Source of the DNA: Combretum micranthum
Lineage: Eukaryota > Streptophyta > Magnoliopsida > Myrtales > Combretaceae
Assembly (NCBI GenBank): GCA_024138025.1
Contig: JAMXBD010000012.1
Coordinates: forward strand, 2,914,001 to 2,978,000
Length of the DNA stretch: 64,000 nt
Direction of reading: 5' to 3'
Position numbers and translations under genes: made by a program. The notes under the pieces are model-generated. The model had not been told where the DNA came from. It did no database searches and was given only the letters and a program-made list of their open reading frames with translations. Shown here in pieces: positions 46,582 to 58,857 of this stretch. Every line of letters begins with the position of its first letter. The first letter of the stretch is position 1.

Positions 46582-49500
46582 TGTCATGTTCCAAAAGGTA
46601 CCTTAAACGCGGCAGTGCACCACATATGGTATTAAAACTTAAGAATGACTTTCCGAAGTCATGCGAAAGTTTCCAACACCATATGTAAGGCGTCTTTCAC
46701 AACAATAGGAGACACTGGTGGGATGTATAGTTCGAGATAGTAAATACAGCATACAAGAATCTAAATAAACATCCAATTTATCATTAAGAGAATATAATCC
46801 TTACAGCGTCTTAGGGATTTTCCCTTATAATTCTCCAAACAATTATATTATCAACTTAATCTTTCTCACGACAAAATAATACTAACACCATAAGACATTG
46901 AAGGATAATTAACCTAAGATCTTCAAAAGATTTCTAGAAGCTCCTTAAATTATAATCCCACTCGGGTATATGTAGTCCTCGATCATGAAAGAGATTGGTC
47001 CTATACAACAAAGGTCTATCGGAGTATAAGCATAACTAGCTTAGTGAGAATATTCCTAAATCAACGTACTTTTATAAATAATTTCAAACAAGTTATTAAA
47101 CAAGCATATGAATGCATCAAGCAAGTGATCAAACAATACATATGATCTACTGGAAATCATATGTTTGAATGGATTTACCCCTCCATTCAGGGTTAGGTGT
47201 TTCAAGCTCTTTAAAACCCATCTTTAAAATTCAACTCATGTAGTTTATTTCATGCGCCTTCTCGCCCATCATAAAATAGTTCTTTCAGGCTCCTAATCGC
47301 CTATCTTACAGATTTCTGGCTACTATAAACCGGGCTACTATACTCTTATCCCATCGAGTATAGCAGCTCATGAGATGAGACTAACTACGTGATATGCATG
47401 AATCAATTAATATAACTCATAATATATGATTAGAGTAATTTAAAGGTGATCACAAAATTTGCACACACTCTAACATAATAATAGTAAAACACAAGTTAAT
47501 TAACAACGATTCATGTCTCAGTATGCTTAGCATTCTTTCAACCAATATTATCATACATAGTTCATTTTCATCTTTTCCTACTTCTAGTACCTCTAGCTAC
47601 AAGCACAACCAAGTACGAAAAAGGTAGGGAATAAACTCACTTGGCCATGATGATCTATCTTTCTTACGGATGAGTCGATCGGTAAATCCACTAATCAAAA
47701 TAATCCTCCGGGTATGGATACTCCTCCTCGGGATCACCTAATCAAGAAGAATACTCATAATGAGTATTTCTTATTGATTCTATGGTACTTATCAAAAACT
47801 AGGTTATAAGATTGTTAAAATTCGTATAGAAGATGATTCCAACTTAAAATGGCCATAACTTGGTCATTTTAACTCGGAATTGCGCAAATAATATACCTTT
47901 TTCTACCTACTCGAAAAGATCTATCAATTTCTAAGGTTTTTTTGTCATAAAAGGCCATTTAGGTTGGAAAATACTACGGTACAGAATAGTTACGAATTTA
48001 TTGTTCACAAAATATGATTTTTCCAAACTTCACTTTACTCAAAATCCTTAAGCAAAATATATGGATATATATAGTCGAAAACTCCTTTGAACATATATTT
48101 ATATTCATATTGTATTTATGATTTTTGTAGCGTTGTCTCAATATTGATCTTCCATAAACAATTTGTCTTTAAGGGTTTTAAAAGATAAAACTTTTGAAAA
48201 TCTCTCATTTTTGAATTGTCAGAAGGAAAACTAAAATATATTTGAGTTATTATGAGTGTTTCCCTATTATAATTCCATTTCCTATCTTTTCAAAAATTTG
48301 ATTCTTCAAGTTATCTACTAACTTTATTTCTAGTGATTGAAAAATAAGCTTTTTCAAAATTTTCCTTAAGTTGTTGGTGTGGTTAAATATTTGGAGTTGT
48401 GTTAAAAGTATGTTTTCCTCATATTTTTATATCCTTTCTCTTCTTTAGGAAATAAGTTTACCTTTAAACATTACTTACTTGGCAAAATTTTATTTTTCTA
48501 AGTTGGTTTGTAAAATAGTGAGTTGACTTTATCTTGGTTTAAAAAACTTGTTTTATTCTTAATATTTGTTAAATGGTAGAATAATTCCCTTGGACAAGTT
48601 TATAAGAAAAGATTTCTTAATAAAGAATTGTTGTCATTAGAACTTAGCAAAAATTTCATCTTAATTTTGAAAAGAGAATAACAACATATAAAAATTAAGT
48701 TTTGAAGAGGCTTTCCTAGTATGTGATTTTTAAAGTCTATAATGAACCTATTAAAAGATATAGTTGAGTTAAAGTCCTTAGTTTAAGGCTAAAAATTCTA
48801 TCTTTATGGAGTATTTAGTTTTGATTTATAAAAGAAATGAGTTTCTTTCATTTGAAGAAGTCTTGGGTACTAATACTTTCAAAACTTATGATTAACTTAC
48901 TTAAGCCTTTAAAAACAATATTTAGACTTCTTTTGTTGAAAACTCCTTTATTGAGAAATCTAGTTTACTTTTCCTTGTTTAAGAAAGAACCCATTTTTAT
49001 TTTTACTTAAGACAACAACATTATAATCATGCATGAATATGATTATGTAGCAATGTGAAAGTAAAGATAATACATAATAAGATAGAAAGAAATACTTATA
49101 AGTAAATAAACAAAATAAAATAGTCAAGCATTAGGAACCTTGGCTTCGTTAAGGTATCCCGATCATGTATTGAGAGCCTTAGCTTCATCAAGACAACCCG
49201 AGACTAAGAATAGACTAGTCCCAAAGAAAAGAAAAGAAAGAGAGTTGTTTTGACTTGATATGGACAATCTAAGACTAGTCTTAATAAATTGCATAAAATA
49301 AGTAAATAAATAAATTGCAATACATGAAAATAAATAAATAACAAATGAGCTTATATGCTCTAAATAAATATATATACATAGTATACATAATACTATATAA
49401 GTTAGATTGGAGCAAAAATAATAGTAATGACAACAACATAATGTAAAATAGGAACATGAACAAAAATAGAACATGAACATGAACAAAACAAAACATGAAT

Positions 49501-50041
49501 ATGTTGTTGCTTCTTTAACTCATATGAGTCTAAGAAACATACACTAAGCTCATGCTAAGTTGTATGAACATGATAAAGAATATAAGTAGAATTTTTACTT
49601 AAGGTTTTATGAAAGGTTTGAAAAGAGGTGAATGGGTTTTGTGTTTGTTATTTTCTTCTTGAAGTGTAGTAAATGATAGAGAGTGTTTGGAGAGGGAATT
49701 ATTGGAGAGATGATTTGAGAGGAAATTTTGGTAGAGTTTTGTTATGTAAAGTGGATGTGTGAAAGAATAAAAGAGGAAGGGGGTATTTATAGAATTTTTG
49801 GAGTGAAATTTTGATATAATAAAATAAATTAAAAGAGAAAAACAATTGACAAAGAGAGAGGGAGGCCAGCACAATAAGGAAAGAGAGAGAGAGAGGGTTT
49901 TTATTTGTTTTGTAATTTTTTTGTAAAGAAAAGAAATAATGTGTAAAGTTTGATGTGAATAAAATTGTATTGGAAATGTAAAAAGTAAGAAAATAGGTAT
50001 GTAGATAGTAAGAAATAGGTGTAAGAAAAAGTAGAGATAAT
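46582..50041 (-). mobile_element. LTR family A copy 4 (A4), truncated
   Basis: It starts TGTCATGTTCC and keeps 'TTAAGAATGACTTTCCGAAG', 'ACAACAATAGGAGACACTGG', 'AACTAGCTTAGTGAGAATAT', 'CTCCATTCAGGGTTAGGTGT', 'CTTAAAATGGCCATAACTTG' and, on minus, a TATA box and CT-rich leader (49600-49800). It matches A1 up to GTAAGAAAAAGTAGAGATAA (50021-50040) and then stops. This point corresponds to about 17010 in A1, so about 0.9 kb of the sense start is lost. Confidence 0.75.
49796..49801 (-). promoter_or_regulatory. TATA box of LTR A4
   Basis: The minus strand reads TTCTATAAATACCCCCTTCC, followed by a CT-rich leader. Confidence 0.65.
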
Positions 50042-51142
50042 AAAATATTGCATTCTAGTGGGCTAAGATTCATATTTCACTTAACTCTAAGTCAGCTTTA
50101 ACATGATAGCTAAACTTGAGTAATTTAGATAGGTAACTCTTTACCAATTATATCACATATAATTCTTAGATTCTTTATGGAATTGTGACATCATTTGTCC
50201 TGGTATGTTTAAATCTCATCTAATATCTTAGGCTAAAAACCGTTTTGATAGCCTAATTAAGTTTAACCATGTCAAGCTCATGAGTAGCACCGTTACTCAT
50301 CTTGTGTTACTAAGATAACCTAATGCACTCTATTTTAGCAGACCTACATTATGGTGATTGATGTCTTGATAGGTCTTTAATCATGGGAGACATTTAGCTT
50401 AAAATTTATTGAGGGATTTTAATTTTATTTTATTATCACATTTAACGAATATGTAGTATATATGGTATCACATACATACATATATCATCATACATGATAT
50501 GTCATGCTTATTTAATAAATAAAAACGTGTCATAGCACAACCCTTAATCTATATTGAGATTGATCTTCATAAGCCAATATGAAGATCAATTGTTCAAGTT
50601 TAAGGTGAAAACCATCAACATGGATTTTGAGTTGAAAATTTCCTTGTATCTTCATCACGGCCACACTTCTCCATCATCATGGATTAGGAAAGGTCTTCAT
50701 TACATCTTCATGTCTTCATTACAATAATGAAAAAGATACAAAAGGTCCTACAACTATTTATAGAAAATAAAACAAAATGATATATAGGTCGTATTTATGA
50801 AATTAGATCCCATTAAATAAAGGAATAAAAACCCATCAATCACGTAAGTTTTAGAGGTCATGCTATATACTATATTTATAATATAAGCACATATATGAGT
50901 CATACATTTAACTCAAAACACTTCAAAAGCATGTTTTATGTTAAATATCATTAATTAGAGTTTATGAAACTAAATCGTGCACCTTGCAATGGTAAGGGGA
51001 CATAGTACTTTTGTGGTAAAAATTGAATCGTTGAAATCTTTTTCAAATTTACATTAAAGTTTTAAATTTCAATTTTTCTGTAAAATATATTACTGCAGTT
51101 CATGAATTTTAAAAGGATACTGATCAGAAAAATCAGCGTTCC
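50042..51142. other. Unassigned region, no gene seen
   Basis: No coding signal, terminal repeat or RNA gene recognised. It may include the eroded interior of the copia element whose LTR lies at 51955-53408. Confidence 0.4.
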
Positions 51143-51490
51143 AGATCCAATCTAATTTGTATTTCATGACCGCAGCTTGGAAAAATCAAATCCAATCTGA
51201 TTTAAAACTGCTGTTCGATTTTTTTTTTATTTTATTAAATCAGATTTCCGTCTAATTCATGATTGGCATGTTATAATTTTTTTCCCGAATAGATCCAGTT
51301 CGGAATTAGACATAGCGTACAGATCCAATTTAATTTATATTTCATGACCGCAGCTTGGAAAAATCAAATCCAATCTGATTTAAAACTGCTGTTCGATTTT
51401 TTTTTATTTTATTAAATCTAATTTATATTTCATGTTATATGTTAGATGTGATTCCGATTCCGTGTAAAATTAGACATAGCGTACAGATCC
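51143..51490. repeat. Tandem duplication, 178-bp unit, two copies plus a fragment
   Basis: The block from AGATCCAATCTAATTTGTAT (51143) recurs as AGATCCAATTTAATTTATAT (51321). Within both copies, ATTTCATGACCGCAGCTTGG to CTGCTGTTCGATTTTTT is almost identical. 'ATAGCGTACAGATCC' appears once more near 51476, starting a third partial unit. High identity suggests a recent duplication. Confidence 0.85.
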
Positions 51491-51939
51491 GACCCAAAAA
51501 CTGTTTTCGAAATTTTTTACATCTGATCCGATATTAAATAATGCAATGAGTGGAATTTTCATACCATATCCCAAAATTTTGCGGAGCGTAGTGCGTGGAA
51601 TTTGCAGTCATCCAATTCTCGACCTTTTACACCAGATAAATAAACGCAGATCGAATATGCTTTTCAGACATCCAATTCACGATAAAATCATGCTGTCCGT
51701 AACAACACGCATTAAGAAAAACTCTAAAATCGGCTGTAATCAAATTACATCAGATTTATTCAATCTCTTAAAGCAAAGTGCCATAATAAAATTACAAATC
51801 TACATTTGTATTGATTTAGTTCTTCATAAACTCAAATTGATTTCATAATTAATATATATAAAAATGAATATTAAAAATTCGAATTTCATGGCATCATATG
51901 CAGATCACAAAATAGATTTTAATCTAATAAAAAACACAA

Positions 51940-51954
51940 CCGGCTCTGACACCA
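51940..51954 (-). other. Primer-binding site, initiator tRNA-Met type (Ty1/copia)
   Basis: The minus strand reads TGGTGTCAGAGCCGG, one base from the canonical plant copia TGGTATCAGAGCC, directly downstream of the LTR at 51955-53408. It primes minus-strand DNA synthesis in a live element. Confidence 0.75.
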
Positions 51955-53408
51955 CAATTAAGTTTTCATAGAGTTTTAGAATTTTTAAAGATTAAATCTT
52001 TTACAGCGTAATTAAAATATAAAAACAAACCCTAACCCAATATTCACATGTTTTAATTAAATTAAAATAAAAAAAAAATTCAAATTTGTACCTTTAAATG
52101 AAGCTTGAAATCACTTGATAGATCGGATTCATAGGTATCACAAATTTGCAATATCCTCTACGATATCCATACGGATGAATATTCCTTTCAAAAAGATCAT
52201 GCATGTGCTAATATTATCTAGAACACTTCTAGATTGAGGAAAAATTTACTCACGACTCTCGTATTCCTCTTTTTTAGGGTATACATAATTTCTCTCCAGA
52301 TTTAATGTTGACAACATATGTCGTTCACTCTAAAAGAAACTTCTTATGTCTTATTTATAATAATGTCAATGTGAATAATGACATTAGTGCTCCTAATTTT
52401 ATTAGGGATAAATTAATTTATTAACGTAAGAATTCCTAGTTCAATTAGGAATTATTATTGTTCTCAACAAATTATATTTATTTATTATTCTTAACAAATT
52501 AATATTAATAATAAATAAATTAATTATTCCTGCTGGACTTATTTAAATTTAATCCATGATCCTTTTTGTTCATTCTTTTATGTGCAACTTGTAGATTCAT
52601 TTAATGTTGGCAATTGACCCAAAACCATTTTGGTCAACAAAACATAAGTAGTCTCTAACAAGACATTATGTTTACCCAAATTAAGTGAAAATCGATGAAC
52701 CGATTTTACTTTATCCATAACTTATGTCATTATCCTTTTGTCACATGATATCTAGATTGAACATGAGACATGGATAGTCATCATTATGGTTCAATCTTAT
52801 CATTTCTCATCTCTAAGAAAACTGACAAAACAAATGAATCGATCACTATCAATTCATTTAAGCACAACCATGTATTTTTCAGTTTCACTTATCGAGGGCC
52901 TAGAGATATCTCTCTCATAATGAGAGGACAAATCACATCTTAATTACTCAACTTTCTCTACATGATTCACATTATGCTTAATCTCAACCTTTATAATCAT
53001 CCGATTAAAGACAATGTTTGATTAAGTCAAATCATAATGTTTCTCATGTTGCAACCTATCGTCATTTTAGGTTTAAGGATATGCTGATATTGTTATTGTG
53101 AGAATCACTTATGACACTAATCTATGTAGTGATCTTATAGCAGGTTAGTCCAGTACATAGTCCTCTAACATGTGCTTATGAGTCTGATTTGTATCTCTAT
53201 ACAAATAGACATCTCATGGCTATCAATCACTAGATTTAATTCATTATCATTCCTACAATAATGAGTATCTAGAGACATTTAGAATAATTAAATTATTCAT
53301 GGATCCTATTAAAAGTAAGCATGCAAATAATATAATAGAAGTCCTCTATATAAATAATATATATAAATGACAACATCCAATAATTGGCTTAGGGCACAAT
53401 CACTAACA
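51955..53408 (-). mobile_element. Ty1/copia-type LTR next to its primer-binding site
   Basis: The sense strand is minus: it starts TGTTAGTGATTGTGCCCTAA at 53408 and runs to the primer-binding site at 51954, about 1.45 kb. Recognisable inner text on plus includes 'CACTTATCGAGGGCCTAGAG' (52887) and 'AATAGACATCTCATGGCTAT' (53205), familiar from plant LTRs. The exact 3' end just before the primer-binding site is not clear. Gag and pol do not follow in readable form, so the element is internally deleted or eroded. Confidence 0.7.
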
Positions 53409-54132
53409 AAAATTATCTTAATATGTGGATCAAGTATGGTATTATTTATTATATGACAAAATAATCTTGTTTATTTACTATAATATATATTGTTAAGTAT
53501 AGTACACTTTTGATGCTATTAATACTGCTACTGCTAATACGACTACTACTATTGTAAATTGTAGCAATAGTTTGTCATAATTATTATGTATCATGTACCA
53601 AAAATAACCGCATGATTAAATCAGTAATGTAGACTATTTTATGGGTATTAACTTTTTTTGGCTTCTAAATTATATTTTATTATAAATGTTTTGCATATTT
53701 TCTTATGTAATTAATCATTTTCATAATTTGAGTGACTTCTACGAGGTGTTGCTTACTTAAGGAGGTAGTGCTATTTGCTTTTTCAAGAGGTTCCTTCTTT
53801 TGAAGGTACTTCCTTAAGAGACCATTTTTTATGAATAGTTTCTTCAAGGGGTTATGATCATCTTTAATTATAAGTTCGTAAAATATATATTTGTAGCATA
53901 TTTATTGTTTTTTTAGTTATTTTTCAAAATTGATTGATAGTTCTTTTAAATTTGATGGAGTCTTAATAATTACCTCATTAATTCTTGATTTATTATTATT
54001 ATTGATTGCAAAAAAATAGAAGATCTTTGTGACTTTTATCAAAGCTTTTTAAGATTTTATATTATATTTTTTGCCAATTATCAAAGTCTGGTTGTGTAAA
54101 ATTAGGGAGTTTACAATATGAATTGACTGATA
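53409..54132. other. Unassigned spacer, no gene seen
   Basis: AT-rich; contains CTTAAGGAGG / TTCCTTCTTTTGAAGG-type short repeats around 53750-53850, but no gene. Confidence 0.4.
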
Positions 54133-55479
54133 GCATATAAATACAAAAAATATAACACATGAATATTTATATAAATTTATATACTATGGTCATCATTAAT
54201 TTAAAAAATAATAGTAATTACTCACCATTTATGCAATATCTTAGTACTATTAAATCTTTTTCCTTCTTGACTATACCGTCTGACTCATTTATCTAAGTGA
54301 ATTTTAGTCACCAATGCACTAGCGAGAAACGGATCAACTTGGGCAAATTTGCTTTTCTAAAGTTACAATAATAATAATAATAATATTTTTGTAGTGATAT
54401 TTGCAGTGCAGTTTAGCTCATAAGTTGTCGCATCGTGGCATTTATTTATTTAATATATATATATTTATATATAGAATCTCTAACGGTTTTATTGTGATCA
54501 CTCATGTTATATATAATGGTAGCTAATAATCCATTTGTTTGCTACAGTAATTGATCTATAAAATTTTGATAACATTAACAAGTCATGTGTTTGTTTGGGC
54601 GAGCAGCGTATATGTATTGATAAAATTATAATATGTGAACAGTTTTCATAAAATTATACACTATTGTTACTTTTCATCTTATTGATACTTGTTATTTATC
54701 GGACACTATTAAATTTTTTTCTCTATCAACATAAAAAACAAGTTCCCCTGTAAGGCTTACACGGCCAATTATGGTGTAAGTTTGTCACTCAAAAAAATTC
54801 AATTTGTCCCATGATAACGTCTGGCATTGGTCCTTTGGGGTACTGCATATAACGCAATGCAACCCCTCATATTAAAATCATGCAGAGGGGCTTATATGTA
54901 TTTGAGCTTTTATTCTTGAATCGGATAAAGAGCTTTGGGTAATTTCAAAATTTTGAAAAACACATACGATAATCCTTTTATTTTACGTGTTAGATTATTT
55001 ATATAATTTTTATCTATCGCTCATAATTCCAGACTGCGTTTAACTACTTACGAATTTTTTATTTATCTATTTTTTTTTTATCCTAGTAGGTCGCATGCAT
55101 AGTATAACTTGTCACTTTGGTCTCTGTTAGTCCATTGATTTTTGGGTTGGCATACCATTTTGAGTGCTGATTAATGGTTCAGAACATGTGAAGATACATG
55201 AGCATGCACTCACTCTATTACTAATCATTGAGTTTGAATATTCTGTGTCCAAAATCAAAGTGGAGTTACCAAATACACTGCCAATATTATACAATGTCTG
55301 GTGCTGGACAAATACATCAATTATGAAGCCTACCTTATTTACATGACATTGAAAGTTTTTTTTTTTTTTCCAAAGCAAAAATGGCAAACATATCCTAAAA
55401 CTATTGATCAATATGGATATATTCTTTAAACTTTCAGCAGTACATTCATTGCCTTTTAAATTTTGAAGATACACATTTA
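54133..55479. repeat. Segmental duplication S, copy 2
   Basis: Collinear with 30031-31450. The most conserved parts are 54299-54427 (GTCACCAATGCACTAGCGAG ... CAGTTTAGCTCATAAG) and 55166-55330 (GAGTGCTGATTAATGGTTCA ... GGTGCTGGACAAATACATCA). It lies directly downstream of the protease pseudogene (its 3' end is at 55608). Overlapping frames on plus (55164-55346) and minus (55127-55489) have no recognised homology. Confidence 0.85.
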
Positions 55480-55607
55480 AAAATTGCAACGATTTTTGTT
55501 CTCTAGTGATAGTTGAAGTACTACGAGCATATTTTCATTATTGATAGGATGATAGATGCACGTTTTGAATGTTTAGGAGTTTATCATGATGGATAACTAT
55601 TGTTTTT

Positions 55608-57701
55608 TTATGCAGTAGGGTAAGAAGCTTTCAAGGCAATACCACAAAGAGCAGCCTTGCTACTCACATCTCTTTGAATTCTCTTATAGCCATTCTCACC
55701 CCATCCTGGATAGCAACTGCTTGCAGTAGTGCCTTCTCATTGTTTGCCAAGACATCTTGTATCTAGTGATTGTTGCGGCCTTGTTTGCTACCTTCTGGTG
55801 TTGCAACTCCCCTCTATCCCCTTGTAAGGGTAGTTGGCTTTGATTGTTAATCCACCAGCTTTTTTGATGTATTGGAAGGCATATTCCTTAAAGCCACCTT
55901 CATAGCCCATGCTATAATCGGTCTTGCAATCCACTAGTTGTTGCCCTAATAGCGAAATTAACTTACCCTTTTTAAGCATGGTAATTGATTCTACAGCAGC
56001 GACTACCAGGAATGCCCAACTAGATCCTAAGCATGAAGAGCGAACAAATAAGAAAGTAATCAATGTAACAATAAGGATGTGTTTTTTTTTTTTTTTTTTT
56101 TTTTTGGTTGAAGATGTTTTTGTTGAGCTAAATATTGTTTTCCTTTGTACTTTTTCTGACAATTGTTGTAAGTGAAGTTCTATAATTGTCATATATTATC
56201 TTAATTATGCCAAAGAGGAATTACATACCATGAGAGTTATATCAATTAAATTGTTTCTTTGGCCTTTAGCCATAAATAGTGATGGATGACAACAACTTGT
56301 CCAATAATGGTTTAAATAGCAAAGGAGGGTGGAGAAAGTGATTTTAAATTTTATTGTTGAAACTCATTTTCAATATATATTTTTCGTGATTGGTATACAC
56401 TATCACAAACCATTGGTTGTAACCTTCTCTTTCCACCATAAGTTATCATTCAAGCAATTGATAACCACAACCTATTGAAACAATTAAAATAATATATATT
56501 TGAATGTTTAAAACTTTGTTATAAATGGAGTTTTACAACTACTAAATATTATCACAAAAATATCAAAGGGTTGCAAATAGGGTAGCTTTTAGTGATAAAT
56601 AGTAGTGAAAGATATCTTTAAAAAAACCCAACTTGTCAAGTAGTGCTTAACAACCATGAAAATCACTAATGGAGCATAAAAACTACAAGCTATTAAAACT
56701 ATTACAATAGTGGTTGATAGGTTTGAAACTTTGTTATAGAAAATAAAGCATTATCCCCATAATAAAATGCTATAGTAATTCTTTATAAAGATTAAGACTG
56801 TATAAAATTGCTATTAAAGAGAAATAAATGAATACTAAATTTGTATGTCAAAACAAAACTCTAAGGACTCGTTTACTTCGCCATATGAAATAAGGGGGAA
56901 ATGAAATTCCACTTGATATAAAAAATAAAACAAGTAATTATTAAGGTAAAAGGTATAATATTTATAATGTCTTCGACATTTATTATAGAGAGATGATTAT
57001 TGTATAGATGATATTTTCAAGACAAGGATATTTATGATATAGTTGAAAAATAACCATTGAATGACGATTTATAGGGATAGGGATATGAATTGCTATTCAT
57101 CATTACTCTCCTTAAGTAAACACTTTAATAGTAGTTTTATATAGAACGAGAAGGAAATGAATAGCTATCATGTCAAGTAAATGGGTGTAAGGGAAGAGGA
57201 AGTTTCATAGGAAATACAAATTTTCACACTCACCAGATTCTCCTTGATCTTTAATAGAAGTGACAACTCCTTTGCTTCTCCCATCCAAGCTAACCAGGAT
57301 AGCTATGAAATTGCTATATTTAAATGGTTTTGCTTCTAGACTAGTCATGACATTGGAGGGCTTAAATGTGTGCTTAGTGTCATAACTTGTGTACTTAGCA
57401 TGAAACTCTTCATTAGTTAAATCAACAAACTTATTCACACCTAGCTCGTAACCCAAGTCTTTACCCTTACTATTAAAAGTTTTGATACATTTAATGTTTT
57501 CTTTGAAAAGATTAAATCAAAATTCTTTGTAGTAGTGTCTTCATAGACGTGACCATGTAGGGTCATCCAATCTTCGTGCCTCCTAATCATCTCCTTCTCT
57601 AGGAGAAAGAGTGAAAATGATTTTGAGATCTAAGTTGTTGATAAAATAAATAGCAAAGTGGCAAATAATTGGTTGATGAATATGTTGATTGAAGCTGCCA
57701 T
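55608..57701 (-). pseudogene. Papain-type (C1A) cysteine protease pseudogene, SAG12/SAG39-like
   Basis: Two exons. Exon 1 (57701-57234): the ATG starts MAASINIFINQLFATLLFIL, a signal peptide broken by TAG at codon 24 (57630-57632). Next come a propeptide piece (RRHEDWMTLHGHVYED), a frameshift, a TGA at 57517-57519, FKENIKCIKTFNSKGKD, LGVNKFVDLTNEEF (inhibitor I29) and the mature start near SLDGRSKGVVTSIKDQG. The intron (57233-56027) has GTGAGT and TTAG borders. Exon 2 (56026-55608) gives SSWAFLVVAAVES, LISLLGQQLVDC and EYAFQYIKKAGGL. The spliced junction reads KDQGESGSSWAF where the family has KDQGxCGSCWAF: the oxyanion Gln remains, but catalytic Cys25 and disulphide Cys22 are both Ser. GCNGG has become GYEGG. 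Two one-base deletions follow (the first leads to a stop at 55788). A deletion after ALLQAVA then joins directly to [13 protein letters not shown], removing the catalytic His and Asn. The last codons ([12 protein letters not shown], stop) are intact. Live relatives are vacuolar or senescence proteases. Confidence 0.92.
56027..57233 (-). other. Intron of the cysteine protease pseudogene
   Basis: 1207 bp with a consensus GTGAGT donor after GAATCTG and an acceptor CTTCATGCTTAG before GATCTAGTTGG. The position, just before the catalytic-site codons, is one used in plant C1A genes. It holds an A-run (minus strand) at 56082-56105 and no obvious inserted element. Confidence 0.8.
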
Positions 57702-57763
57702 GGTATGCTAAGTGAATCTCCATGTAATATTATTGATGCAAATGTTAGAAATGGCTTCATGGG

Positions 57764-57771
57764 ATTTTATA
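57764..57771 (-). promoter_or_regulatory. Fossil TATA box of the protease pseudogene
   Basis: The minus strand reads CGCCTATAAAATCCCATG, 63 bp upstream of the ATG at 57701. This leaves a leader of about 30 bases after a start site some 30 bases downstream, normal for a plant gene. Confidence 0.65.
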
Positions 57772-58857
57772 GGCGAATTTTAGCTAGTTTGGCCTTGCCC
57801 TTGTCTTTGTCGTGATGATGATGGTTTGAGTGGACATGCACCATTTGACTAAAGGACCTCCAATTTGGAAATTAGTTGGTATTACTTTCACAATCAAATT
57901 GCACATTTTGTGGTGATTCTCATTGGGTTGCACATCTTGTTAATTCTGGTGTTAGTTTTTACCTGGGCAAGGACAATTTTTTTCACAAAAAGCAAAGAAT
58001 TACGTTCAAATACTTGTAACTTAATGGTATATATATAGTAATTAGAAAAATTTAAGCAAATAGTTACTTCATCCCATTAGTCTTATATACGTGGTTTTCC
58101 AAGATAAATGTCTATTTAATAAACTAATTTTTGGTCCAATTAGGTGCTTGTAATGACGCAAACACAATTTGTTTTATGCAAGAAAAGAAAGAAATAGTGA
58201 GAGATCATGGTGGTTCATAGTGAGCAACACGGAAGATAAAACTTCAACAAGTTAATGATTCCTCATAGCACTGCTATCAATTCTAGAAGACAAAAAAGTG
58301 GTCAATGTTCCATATTTCTTGACTTCGTACATTGAATAAATTGTCGAAGATTCCATCCATATAGAAACCATTATACTTGGTATTTTCATTAATTTTCAAA
58401 TTAAGTGTCTGTGTTATTTCCCTTTATATCTATATATGATCTATCTTTTTTTTTGTTTTTTTCTTTCTAGTTTCCATTCTATACACCTATATTGAATTTT
58501 TTGTAAACTGGAAATATATTTTTATATTTATTTCACGTGAAGTTAACATCTCTTATGTTTAAAAATTATGTATTATTCAAATCATGTTGACAATAATATG
58601 AGAGTTAAATCTATGTAATTTTATATTTGCTTTTTATGCTCCTAGACTTCTTATATTTGAAACTGATTGTTTAAAATCGAGATCTTAAATAAAAAATACT
58701 TGAACTCTTATAAGTCAATCTTGGCTTTTAATTAATTATATATGCATATGTTTTTCTTTTTAAAAAAATTTTATTATAGGAATAGTTGAAGAGGTTTTAA
58801 AAATACAATTTTTCAAGCATTTACTGGTCTACATTTCATAATCATTTTGTCATGTTG

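Noticed and set aside
49163..49496. Cys/Phe/Tyr-rich overlapping minus-strand frames resembling membrane proteins
   Set aside because: Low-complexity complement of AT-rich LTR A4 leader; frames overlap each other in two phases and are absent from A1-A3.
55127..55489. 120-residue minus-strand frame in the duplicated block
   Set aside because: The counterpart in copy 1 is not open over the same span on that strand; no recognised domain.
55788..56192. 134-residue open frame as a complete small gene
   Set aside because: Its first 57 residues are intron (including a poly-Lys run from an A-tract); only the part from SSWAF on is exon 2 of the protease pseudogene.
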